A stretch of DNA of 11,992 nt from DASULK01 sp036381835 (GCA_036381835.1 DASVCA010000157.1:1-11992); one strand, 5' to 3'; numbered from the stretch's first letter, positions 5,090-11,299 are shown. Program-made: numbers and translations. Notes: generated by a model not told the origin, from the sequence alone.

Positions 5090-8050
5090 CTACGCCGCGC
5101 TGTCGTAGATGACCTGCCGCACCGCGGCGATGTCCGAGTTCGCCAGCGCCTTGTAACCCCAGATCGCGATCTGCACCTTCGCCACCGGCTGGTAGGTGGA
5201 GTTGTCGTCGGCGGCGCCCGGAAAGTCCAGCCGCTGCGGCGCGGTGGCCCAGCCATGCACGAACATGGGATCGAACAGCCACGAGTTGTTGGCCGCCCCG
5301 GCGGTGGACGGCAGCGCCCACGACGGCACGCCGACCACGCCGGCCAGGTCCAGCCGGGCGAACCGGGACGTGGCCGTGCCGTTGGCGTTCTGCGGGTTGA
5401 TCTGCGGGTACAGCTTCCGCCCCGACCCGTCGACTGCGGCGACGAACGCCTTGTACAGCACCTTCTCCAGCACGAACACGGAGAAGTCGTAGCCGCGTTC
5501 AAACTGCAAGTCGGCCACGGCCGAATCCCACGCCGACTGCAAGGCCTCGTCGACGACACCCACGCCGAGGTCGATGTCGGCGGCCGCGGTGAGCGTGTTC
5601 AGGAACGTGGCCGCCGCGGTCTCCAGCCCCTCCCGGTAGCCGCGGACCATCTGGTTGAAGATGAGGGTGGACACGGCCGGGTTGCCGCCCATGTCCCACA
5701 CCTCGCGGGTCAGGTTCGCCTTGCCGGAAACGGGGGTGGGGGTGACGGTCTGCGAGGTGGCCGTGAACGACCCGGAGGTCGGTTCGGTGCCTTCGATGTG
5801 GTCGGCGACCAGGCCGGACGCCGAGTTGAACTTGGGGAAGGTGAACGGCTGGATGCCGTTGGGTGGGGCGCCCTTGTTGATGGCCGTCCAGATCGGGTAG
5901 CGGAAGTCCTGCTGGTCCACGTACATGTCGGGCCGCTGGATCGCCGGGTTCAGCGTGGACACGTCGGCGGAGTCGGTGTCGAAGACGGCGCGCAGCAGGC
6001 CCATGACCCGCTTGCCGGCTTCGGTGCGGTCGCCGTACGCGTCACGTGCCAGCGCCATCTCGTGCAGGTCCGCGGAGAACACGTGGTCGTCGTGCAGCCC
6101 GGGCTGCGGTGGCAGGAAGTTGCCGCCCCGGTCGAACCGGTACGGCAGGGCTTCACGGACCACGGTTGCCGCGGTGGGCCGGGTCGGGTCCACCGTGGCG
6201 GGACGCTCCGGCTCAGGCCCCGGCTCAGGCTCGGCACCCTCCTGTCCCGGATGGAGGGCGGCCAGCAGCTGCGCCACGGTTTCGGCGGTGAAGGTCTGCG
6301 CAGGCACCGCCGGCTGTTCGGCAGCAGCAGGAGTCTGCTGGTCTTCGGTGTCGGGCTCCATGGTGGTTCCTTCCATTGCGGACGCGTTCACGGATGTGAG
6401 ACGCGCGTCGTCGAAGGCGGGCACGGCGGTCAGGCTGGCCTCGCGCAGGTCGGCGCGCTTGACCAGCAGCGCCTGCTTGTTCTTCGGGTCCGGCACCGTG
6501 TCGGCGTCCACGTCGAAATCCACCCCGACGCTCAGGCCGTCCAGGATGCCGTCCGCGGCCAGGGACAGTGCCTCGTCGGCGGCGGCCGTGGTGCCGAGCC
6601 GGAACCGCGCCAGCAGCCCCTTGGGTGTGTCCCGCAGCGACACTGCGACCCCGAGCGGCTGGCGTGGGTCGTGGTCGCGCAGCAGCTTCACCCGGCCCGG
6701 GTCGGTCCACCGCAGCGCGCCCCGTTCGAACCGCACACCCTTGGCGACGCGGCCGTAGGGCAGCGCCAGGCCCTCGATGGTGCGTTCCTTGCGGTTGACG
6801 GAGAACGACTCCACCGGCACGTCGACGAAGGTGAGCCGGTCGTCGGAGAACGTGCGCGCAGGCCGGGCGTACGCCTCGACCTGCTCCGGCTCCGGTGTGG
6901 ACTGCGCGTCGGCCGGCATGGGGCCGAGCCCTTCGGCCACGCGGATCTCCTCGGTCGTGATCGCACCCAACGCCCGCAGCCCCTGGTAGTAGGCGATGCG
7001 GGTCTGCGGGTCGGCCTTCATGTAGTCCGTCAGGTCGAAGGTCACGAAGTGACCGCGGCGGGTCACGTCCCCCATCGACAACCGGTCGGTGATGGCGCGC
7101 ATGTACGGGGCGTACACGTCGTTGATGCGGGACTGCCGCCGGTCGATCGCGTTGAAGTACGTCCGTGAGGTGGTGGAGACGGACAGCTCCTCGGCGTCCA
7201 CACCCAGCAGTTGGGCGACCTCCACCCACGCCTGCCGCTGCAACTCCACCAGCTGGAGTTGCTGGGGGGTCGGCGCGTCGACGGTCTCGTATTCGGCCCA
7301 CCGCGGCTTGTACGCGGTGGCGCGCTGGCGCCGGGCGGACGCCCACGCGGACAGGAACGCCCCCACGTCCTCGTCGGAGGGTTCCTCGGAGCCCTCGGCC
7401 GGGGAGAAGTAGTCCAGCGGACGCGGGTCCTCCGCATACAGCAGCGCGGCCTTCTCCAGTGCGATGCAGCGGCGAAGGGTGCGGCCACAGTGCGACAGCA
7501 CACCCGGATTCGGGCTGTCGAAGCGGATCACCCGGGACGCGGCGACCGGCTGCCCGTCGACCCATACGACGGCGCCGCGGGGGTCCTCGCCGGACGGCAG
7601 CGGCGACGGGGACAGCGGCACCCGCTCCCTCGTCGGCGGCACCAGCCGCACCGAAGACGGGTCCAGTCGCCTGATCGTCATGGGGAACCCGCCGAAGTCG
7701 GTGGACGTGACCAGCCACCAGGCGATGCCGTCCATGAGCAGGTCCTCAACCGTCTGCGCCAGGGTGACCACGTTCGGCACGTCGGGATCCAGCTGACGGA
7801 ACAGGGGGTTGTCGACCCGCTTCCCGTCCGGGCCGATCTGCACCAGGGGCAGTGTGGCGATGCTGGCGAGCAGGTTCCGGCCCCGTTGGACGGCGCTCAC
7901 GGACAGTGCCTCGGCGCGGGTGATGCTGGTACCGGTGATCCGCAGCATCGACCGGAACAGTTGGTCGATGGGCATGGGCGCAGAGTCGAAGGACGCTTTC
8001 GGGGACGCGGTGAAGCGTCGCCGCAGGTCACGCCAGAATCCCACATGCAA
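5090..8050 (-). CDS. Portal-protease-major capsid triple fusion (986 aa)
   Basis: One unbroken frame holds three virion proteins. Residues ~20-395 match an HK97-type portal: SRAL-like helix TRAEALSVSAVQRGRNLLAS (44-63), LPLV, YMKADPQTRIAYYQGLRALG (343-362). Residues ~405-555 are a prohead protease of the S78/HK97 gp4 family: SVNRKERTIEGLALPYG, LLRDHDP with H460, DGLSVGV with S507 and REASLTAVPAF with E537, so the His-Ser-Glu triad is intact. Residues 564-640 are a Pro/Glu/Ala-rich linker (EPEPGPEPERP) with a short helix, like a delta/scaffold domain. Residues ~640-986 are an HK97-fold capsid (QPFTFPKF, VWDMGGNPAVSTLIFNQMV, YKAFVAAVDGSGRKLYPQIN). The start is TTG 8050 or GTG 8044; neither has a strong ribosome binding site. 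Protease-capsid fusions are known, but adding the portal is unusual. The product could be self-cleaved, and M564 may start a separate capsid form. Confidence 0.9.
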   Translation of the reverse strand: MHVGFWRDLRRRFTASPKASFDSAPMPIDQLFRSMLRITGTSITRAEALSVSAVQRGRNLLASIATLPLVQIGPDGKRVDNPLFRQLDPDVPNVVTLAQTVEDLLMDGIAWWLVTSTDFGGFPMTIRRLDPSSVRLVPPTRERVPLSPSPLPSGEDPRGAVVWVDGQPVAASRVIRFDSPNPGVLSHCGRTLRRCIALEKAALLYAEDPRPLDYFSPAEGSEEPSDEDVGAFLSAWASARRQRATAYKPRWAEYETVDAPTPQQLQLVELQRQAWVEVAQLLGVDAEELSVSTTSRTYFNAIDRRQSRINDVYAPYMRAITDRLSMGDVTRRGHFVTFDLTDYMKADPQTRIAYYQGLRALGAITTEEIRVAEGLGPMPADAQSTPEPEQVEAYARPARTFSDDRLTFVDVPVESFSVNRKERTIEGLALPYGRVAKGVRFERGALRWTDPGRVKLLRDHDPRQPLGVAVSLRDTPKGLLARFRLGTTAAADEALSLAADGILDGLSVGVDFDVDADTVPDPKNKQALLVKRADLREASLTAVPAFDDARLTSVNASAMEGTTMEPDTEDQQTPAAAEQPAVPAQTFTAETVAQLLAALHPGQEGAEPEPGPEPERPATVDPTRPTAATVVREALPYRFDRGGNFLPPQPGLHDDHVFSADLHEMALARDAYGDRTEAGKRVMGLLRAVFDTDSADVSTLNPAIQRPDMYVDQQDFRYPIWTAINKGAPPNGIQPFTFPKFNSASGLVADHIEGTEPTSGSFTATSQTVTPTPVSGKANLTREVWDMGGNPAVSTLIFNQMVRGYREGLETAAATFLNTLTAAADIDLGVGVVDEALQSAWDSAVADLQFERGYDFSVFVLEKVLYKAFVAAVDGSGRKLYPQINPQNANGTATSRFARLDLAGVVGVPSWALPSTAGAANNSWLFDPMFVHGWATAPQRLDFPGAADDNSTYQPVAKVQIAIWGYKALANSDIAAVRQVIYDSAA
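6359..6374 (-). promoter_or_regulatory. Internal ribosome binding site and ATG before the scaffold-capsid part
   Basis: Inside the fusion gene the coding strand reads GGAAGGAACCACCATG. The ATG (6361-6359) is in frame and is residue M564, immediately after the protease domain ends. AAGGA sits six bases upstream, an ideal Shine-Dalgarno spacing and better than the site in front of the whole fusion. Initiation here would give a 423-residue scaffold-capsid protein starting MEPDTEDQQ, close to the normal size of an unfused capsid precursor. Function is inferred. Confidence 0.6.
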
Positions 8051-8068
8051 ACGATAACGGTTTTCATT

Positions 8069-9571
8069 TCACGACGCGACCACCAGGCGACGCACGCGCA
8101 CGGGCGCAGGCAACAGCCGCGCCAGATGCGCCGCGCCGGCCGCCGCGTACAAGGCGTCGCAGTGCCCGGCACCTCGCCGGGAGAACACCCACACGTCGCC
8201 CCGCCTCAGCGGCTCAGTCGCCCGCACCTGATCGTCCAGCAGCGGGTCGCCGGAGTGCGCCACCTTCCCCGCGGCCACCAGCTCGGCGAACCCCATGCAG
8301 ATTGCCGGCACGTCGCCGCGGATCTCCTCCACCGTCACGCCCGGCGGTGGCCAGCCCTGCCGCTGCTTCAGCTTCGCCGCAGCGGCGGCCATCGGTCCGC
8401 CCGGGATCCACCCGACCGTCTTCGGCCGTACCCGGTCCACCAGCCCCGGCAGGTCCACCATGGCCCGGTCCACACAGCCCTGACCGGTCCACTCCCGCAC
8501 GAAGTCCAGCCGCACCCGCCCGTCCGCCTGCGCCGCGGCCGCGTACGCCGTAGCACGCAGCAGATCCGGCGCGGCGTCCACCACCAGCGCCAGCCGGCCC
8601 CGGTCGGCGATGGGTGCCGGAGCCAGGCACCGCGCCCACGCGGCGGCGTCGATCGCCGGGTTCAGCTTGTCGACGCGCTGGCACATGCGCTCGATCTGGA
8701 AGCGGGTCAGCGTTTCCCCGCCGGCCCGCACCGCGGACCGGGCCTCGCCGAGCAGCGCGTCCACCGAGATCCGGTGCCCCAGATTCGGGTTCGCGTAGGC
8801 CAGGGCCTCCAGGTCCAGCGGGTCCGCGCCCGGCGGCGCCGACCAGGCCGCGAAGAACGCGCGCGGGTCGGTCCCCGCAGCAGCCGCATCGAACTCCTCG
8901 TGCAGAACGATGGACTCCTCGTCACCCTCATTCGAAATGCAGACGACCAGGGCGTCGGCGACGGCGCCCATCGCCGGGATCACTGCGTCCCAGACGTCGC
9001 GGGACCGGTGTTCCCGCAACTCGTCCAGCACGGCGCGATCGATCGTTTCGCCCCGTCCCGCCCGCCGCGTCGGCGCCGCGAACCGGTACGTCGATCCGAA
9101 CGAGTTCCAGAACGCCTCCTCGCCGATCTGGAGAGCGGTATGCCGTGGGGGCAGGTCCCGCCGTAGCAGCTCGTTTGCCTCGGCCATCTTGATGACCTTG
9201 AGCCAGCTTCGCTTCGCGGCGGCCCGGTCCGTGGACGTTGCCAACGTCTCTGGTGCCCGGTCGATCCACATCCAGTACAGGATCAGGAGACGGGTGAAGA
9301 TCGTCTTCCCGTTCTGCCGCGCCACCAAGATGATCGCCTTGCGGTACCTCGGCGTACCGTCCGGGAACAGCTCACCCAGTCGGATCGCCAGGCCGCGCTC
9401 CCACGGGTCGAGTGGGTAGCCGATCAGCTCGCAGAAGTCGGCGAAGTCGTAGCCCCAAGAGCTATCCGGGTCCGCCAGATCACGGAGGGGTTCCGTCACC
9501 AGCCGCGGCTCGACCCTTCCGCGCACGGCGCTCGCGGAGTTCGTCAAGAGCGCTGGTGACAGGGGCTGCAA
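8069..9571 (-). CDS. Terminase large subunit
   Basis: This is the packaging ATPase-nuclease that pumps DNA into the prohead through the portal. Walker A is ARQNGKT (residues 84-90) and Walker B is AVLDEL (180-185, D183/E184). A coupling Ser/Asn block follows (VVCISNEGDEES). The C-terminal nuclease half includes LVVDAAPD (D332) and AGHCDALYAA (D472), plausible metal-binding acids of the RNase H-like fold. The start is TTG 9571, preceded by GGAGG five bases away. This keeps the family-typical leader SAVRGRVEPRLVTEPLRDLA and creates a 92-base overlap with the small subunit. A GTG at 9499 would shorten the overlap to 20 bases but has a poor ribosome binding site. The 500-residue length is normal for this family. 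The stop at 8069 is in the same frame as the portal fusion. Confidence 0.93.
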   Translation of the reverse strand: MQPLSPALLTNSASAVRGRVEPRLVTEPLRDLADPDSSWGYDFADFCELIGYPLDPWERGLAIRLGELFPDGTPRYRKAIILVARQNGKTIFTRLLILYWMWIDRAPETLATSTDRAAAKRSWLKVIKMAEANELLRRDLPPRHTALQIGEEAFWNSFGSTYRFAAPTRRAGRGETIDRAVLDELREHRSRDVWDAVIPAMGAVADALVVCISNEGDEESIVLHEEFDAAAAGTDPRAFFAAWSAPPGADPLDLEALAYANPNLGHRISVDALLGEARSAVRAGGETLTRFQIERMCQRVDKLNPAIDAAAWARCLAPAPIADRGRLALVVDAAPDLLRATAYAAAAQADGRVRLDFVREWTGQGCVDRAMVDLPGLVDRVRPKTVGWIPGGPMAAAAAKLKQRQGWPPPGVTVEEIRGDVPAICMGFAELVAAGKVAHSGDPLLDDQVRATEPLRRGDVWVFSRRGAGHCDALYAAAGAAHLARLLPAPVRVRRLVVAS

Positions 9572-9791
9572 CGGTCCCTCCCTTCGCGCCTCGGCCTGCC
9601 GGCGTCATCCCCAAGGCCGTCAAGGTGGCCAACAGCTTCGGGCCGAGGTCAGCGATAGTGTCCGGCCCAGCATCGATCATCGCCGCATACCGCCGGGCCA
9701 GCTCAACCGCGGCCAGGTCGGCGTCGTGAATCTTGGCGGCCCTGAGCGATTCGGCGAGCGCGCGGCTGATCGGGCCCAATCTGGTCTTCAT
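9480..9791 (-). CDS. Terminase small subunit
   Basis: The 103-residue product would bind the packaging site and regulate the large subunit. The ATG at 9791 is preceded by GAGG nine bases upstream. A GTG 27 bases earlier (9818) would lie beside the T7 run and is less likely. Residues 25-43 (DLAAVELARRYAAMIDAG) and 49-66 (LGPKLLATLTALGMTPAG) form two helices with a block I recognise from actinophage small terminases. The C-terminus (ELRERRARKGRAAAG) is basic and probably disordered. The gene is directly upstream of, and overlaps, the large subunit, as expected. A non-coding structured gap precedes it. Confidence 0.85.
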   Translation of the reverse strand: MKTRLGPISRALAESLRAAKIHDADLAAVELARRYAAMIDAGPDTIADLGPKLLATLTALGMTPAGRGAKGGTVAAPVTSALDELRERRARKGRAAAGDGTPP

Positions 9792-9818
9792 CAGGGGATA
9801 CCTCGGGGAACCTCGCAC

Positions 9819-9903
9819 AAAAAAAGGAACAGAGCGGCGGGTGTCCGGCCGGCCGGCCTCCGGGAAAACTCGAGTTCTCCGGTGACCGGCCGGACACTCA
9901 GTG
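9819..9903 (-). terminator. Nested hairpin plus T7 run upstream of terminase; terminator or packaging-site candidate
   Basis: The gap between the 74-aa gene and the small terminase gene contains a perfect 12-bp inverted repeat: GTGTCCGGCCGG at 9841-9852 and its complement at 9886-9897. Inside it a second hairpin forms on the minus-strand RNA, GGAGAAC-UCGA-GUUUUCC (9880-9863), with one G-U pair and flanking CCGG arms. Fifteen bases after the outer stem the minus strand has seven consecutive T (9825-9819). The T run is further from the stem than in a standard intrinsic terminator. The location, just before the terminase genes, is also where cos or pac sites commonly lie. I see no convincing promoter in this gap. 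Confidence 0.55.
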
Positions 9904-10128
9904 TTATTCGAACAGGCTGGCTTCCGATTCGATGGTCAGCAGGATCTCTGCGCCGTCGTTGACGGGTTCGGCCGCCACCACGACGCCGCGGCCGTAGTCG
10001 GCCAAGACTGGTCCGTCTTCGCTCGCTCGGGCGTTCAACTGTGGCCGCTGACCGATCATGGACTGGGCAACCTGTTCGGTGAACCGGGTGTGTGGGCCGG
10101 CGGGAATGCGGATCGTGAACCGGGTCAT
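9904..10128 (-). CDS. Hypothetical protein, 74 aa
   Basis: I do not recognise this protein. It starts at ATG 10128, sharing one base with the upstream stop (TGATG), and ends with TAA at 9904-9906. The sequence begins MTRFTIRIPAGPHTRFTEQV, has a central NARASEDGPVLADYGRGVVV and ends in strongly acidic GAEILLTIESEASLFE. It looks like a small alternating alpha/beta protein without membrane segments or cysteines. Overlap with its neighbour implies co-translation. It is the last gene before the structured gap in front of terminase. Confidence 0.7.
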   Translation of the reverse strand: MTRFTIRIPAGPHTRFTEQVAQSMIGQRPQLNARASEDGPVLADYGRGVVVAAEPVNDGAEILLTIESEASLFE

Positions 10129-10343
10129 CAGAACCGCTCTCCTCGCTCAAGGCGCTCGGCCATCTCGTGAGCGACGGCGCGCACCCGATCCGTGCTCCTG
10201 GTGTGAGCCATGATGGTGAGGCACGGGCCGGCGTACCGCCGGCCGACCGGAACGTCTCCGCCCCGGTCAGCGGTTGCTCGCCGCGATCCGATACTTCGTC
10301 CCAGCACATACCAGAACTGCTCGGCCGTCATCCGCCGCGGCAT
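10128..10343 (-). CDS. Hypothetical protein, 71 aa
   Basis: I do not recognise this protein. The ATG at 10343 is preceded by GGAGG seven bases upstream, a strong site that supports the start. The N-terminus MPRRMTAEQFWYVLGRSIGS could form an amphipathic helix. A Gly/Arg-rich middle (DRGGDVPVGRRYAGP) follows and then a basic-acidic helix VRAVAHEMAERLERGERF. It is basic overall and without obvious motifs. It forms a tight pair with the following 74-aa gene (one-base overlap). Confidence 0.65.
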   Translation of the reverse strand: MPRRMTAEQFWYVLGRSIGSRRATADRGGDVPVGRRYAGPCLTIMAHTRSTDRVRAVAHEMAERLERGERF

Positions 10344-10368
10344 GGTTGTCCCTCCGTAGGATCGGTTG

Positions 10369-10410
10369 TGATGGTCCCCGGTTCGCCTCCCCAGGTCCCG
10401 GGGACCATCA
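10369..10410. repeat. 13-bp perfect inverted repeat
   Basis: TGATGGTCCCCGG (10369-10381) and its exact complement (10398-10410) flank a 16-base spacer. One arm contains the TGA stop of the possible 24-aa gene, and the other lies about 25 bases before the 71-aa gene start. A competing smaller palindrome, GGTCCCCGGGACC on the coding strand (10406-10394), overlaps it. There is no T run, so a simple intrinsic terminator is not supported. A translational attenuator, protein operator or recombination site are all possible. Confidence 0.6.
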
Positions 10411-10482
10411 CCTGCTACGCCGGTAGCGCAGGATGCGCAGGACCAGGTTCGCGATCGAAACGAGCAGCCTCGCCAGCTGCAT
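10408..10482 (-). CDS. Possible 24-aa amphipathic basic peptide
   Basis: The frame MQLARLLVSIANLVLRILRY followed by RRSR fits between the HNH stop and the 71-aa gene. The ATG at 10482 is preceded by GGAGGTGA with an eight-base gap, one of the best ribosome binding sites in the window. An in-frame ATG at 10509 would add nine residues (MVSRGEVSR) and overlap the HNH stop. The peptide has alternating Leu/Ile/Val and Arg residues, suggesting a membrane-active or membrane-anchored helix with a basic tail. The size is below what most gene finders report. Coding status is supported only by the ribosome binding site, the fit between neighbours and the helix pattern. Confidence 0.45.
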   Translation of the reverse strand: MQLARLLVSIANLVLRILRYRRSR

Positions 10483-10502
10483 GCGGCTCACCTCCCCCCT
10501 GC

Positions 10503-10763
10503 TCACCATCGCGTTGCGCTCCGTCCCGGTGGGTCGGGTCTCTTCTGAGGATCCCCTACTCGCAGGTTGCATGGCGCGCAGCTGGCGACGAGGTGGTGCG
10601 GGTCGTCGCCGTGCCGCTTGCCCCGGGTGTGGTGAACGTGGGTGGCGGTGCCGACGCATACCCCGGGGATCCGGAGTTGACAACGGTAGCCGTCCCGCAT
10701 CAGCACGTACGCGCGGACCTTGCGCCATCTTCGGGTGCTCCCCTTCTTCCAGCTATGGCTCAT
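10503..10763 (-). CDS. HNH endonuclease (packaging-associated type)
   Basis: The 86-residue frame starts at ATG 10763, overlapping the initiator stop by four bases (ATGA). A longer open frame to 11195 in the same phase is a product of the repeat array and is not used. The motif runs RAYVLMRDGYRCQ (C28), C36, then THVHHTRGKRHGDDPHHLVA and SCAPCN, giving four cysteines (C28, C36, C62, C65) that can hold a structural zinc. H44/H45 supply the first HNH histidine. At the usual central Asn there is H57, and at the usual last His there is N66. HNH proteins encoded beside terminase are known to be required for cos cleavage and packaging in several HK97-like phages. Here two small genes and a gap separate it from terminase, so a packaging role is inferred. 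Confidence 0.88.
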   Translation of the reverse strand: MSHSWKKGSTRRWRKVRAYVLMRDGYRCQLRIPGVCVGTATHVHHTRGKRHGDDPHHLVASCAPCNLRVGDPQKRPDPPGRSATRW

Positions 10764-11299
10764 CCGACCAAGCGGAGATGGACTCGATTCGGCGCCGGCA
10801 GAGCGCAGCGGGTGCAGTGGCCGGAACCATCGTCGGCGTACCGGTGCGTTGCGCTCCCTTCCCTTTCCTTCCCTTTCCTTTCCTTCCCTTGAGAGCCGGA
10901 ATCCGGCGGGATTCCGCCCGGATTCCGGGCGGAATCCGGCGGGAATCCGCCCGGATTCCGGCTGGAATTCTTCTTCCGCTCGCGGTCTGCGGCCCGGCGC
11001 GCGTACACCGCCTCCATCGGTTCGTTGTAGGAGAACCACGCCGCGATGAACCACTCCCGGGTCGACTCGTCGTAGATCACCAGCTCCAGCTCGGCGAGCC
11101 GATCCAGCTCCTGACGCCAGTTCGGACGGTTCAGCCGCGATATCTGCGCTTCCGACAGCCGGCCGTCTGATCCCATGGCCTTTGCGCGCAGGCACATGGC
11201 CTGGTAGAGCAGCGTGGGGCCGTCGCCAGCAGCGATGATCCGGTCATCGTCGAAGAACGTCACGATCAGAGGTATGTACAGCTTGGGCTTACGGGCCAT
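10760..11299 (-). CDS. Winged-helix replication-initiator-like protein with internal repeat array
   Basis: A 179-residue protein starting at ATG 11299 with AGGAGG five bases upstream; it overlaps the previous gene by 11 bases. Residues 1-95 (PKLYIPLIVTFFDDDRIIAA, LYQAMCLRAKA, GRLSEAQISRL, LDRLAELELVIYDE) look like the winged-helix N-terminal domain of phage replisome-organiser/initiator proteins. Residues 100-112 are basic (RRAADRERKK). Residues 115-136 are two 11-residue repeats (NPGGFPPDSAR, NPGGIPPDSGS). Residues 137-149 are Lys/Glu/Arg/Gly only. The C-terminus HCTRCALPAPNRVH (161-174) is a possible zinc knuckle. The repeat segment is produced by an 11-bp DNA array. The alternative is a transcription regulator of the same fold, but the iteron-like array within the gene favours replication. 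Confidence 0.7.
   Translation of the reverse strand: MARKPKLYIPLIVTFFDDDRIIAAGDGPTLLYQAMCLRAKAMGSDGRLSEAQISRLNRPNWRQELDRLAELELVIYDESTREWFIAAWFSYNEPMEAVYARRAADRERKKNSSRNPGGFPPDSARNPGGIPPDSGSQGKERKGKEREGSATHRYADDGSGHCTRCALPAPNRVHLRLVG
10854..10890. other. 37-nt pure purine/pyrimidine tract
   Basis: The plus strand has only C and T from 10854 to 10890 (all G and A on the coding strand), seven bases from the palindrome array. It encodes the Lys/Glu/Arg/Gly run of the initiator-like protein. It is built from repeated CCCTTT, CCTT and CCCTT blocks with partial mirror symmetry, so triplex (H-DNA) formation is conceivable. Lambda's origin also has a strand-asymmetric purine-rich element next to its iterons. 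Confidence 0.75.
10898..10970. repeat. 11-bp-period palindrome array, iteron-like
   Basis: The 7-bp near-palindrome GGAWTCC starts at 10898, 10909, 10920, 10931, 10942 and 10953, and a variant GGAATTC at 10964: seven copies at exactly 11-bp spacing. The four-base spacers are GC-only apart from the last (GGCG, GCCC, GGGC, GGCG, GCCC, GGCT). Because 11 is not a multiple of three, successive copies are read in different frames, so the regularity exists at DNA level and not only in the protein. One copy per helical turn places all sites on the same DNA face. It resembles initiator-binding iterons. Confidence 0.8.

Noticed and set aside
5255..7168. 637-codon plus-strand open frame opposite the portal-protease-capsid fusion
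   Set aside because: The antisense strand of a strongly biased GC-rich gene naturally lacks stops. The translation is Gly/Arg/Val/Gln-rich without motifs, while the minus frame has clear domains.
7211..9166. 651-codon plus-strand open frame spanning portal and terminase
   Set aside because: It crosses two well-supported minus-strand genes and encodes only compositional Arg/Pro/His-rich sequence.
9480..9818. GTG start at 9818 for the small terminase
   Set aside because: It lies immediately beside the T7 run without a ribosome binding site. ATG 9791 has one and gives the expected N-terminus.
10898..10970. CRISPR array interpretation of the short repeats
   Set aside because: Units are 7 bp with 4-bp spacers. 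CRISPR repeats and spacers are each longer than 20 bp, and no cas genes are present.
10764..11195. N-terminal extension of the HNH frame through the repeat array (230-codon frame)
   Set aside because: The extension exists because the 11-bp repeats are stop-free in every frame. The ATG at 10763 with ATGA overlap fits the operon style and the HNH domain boundary.
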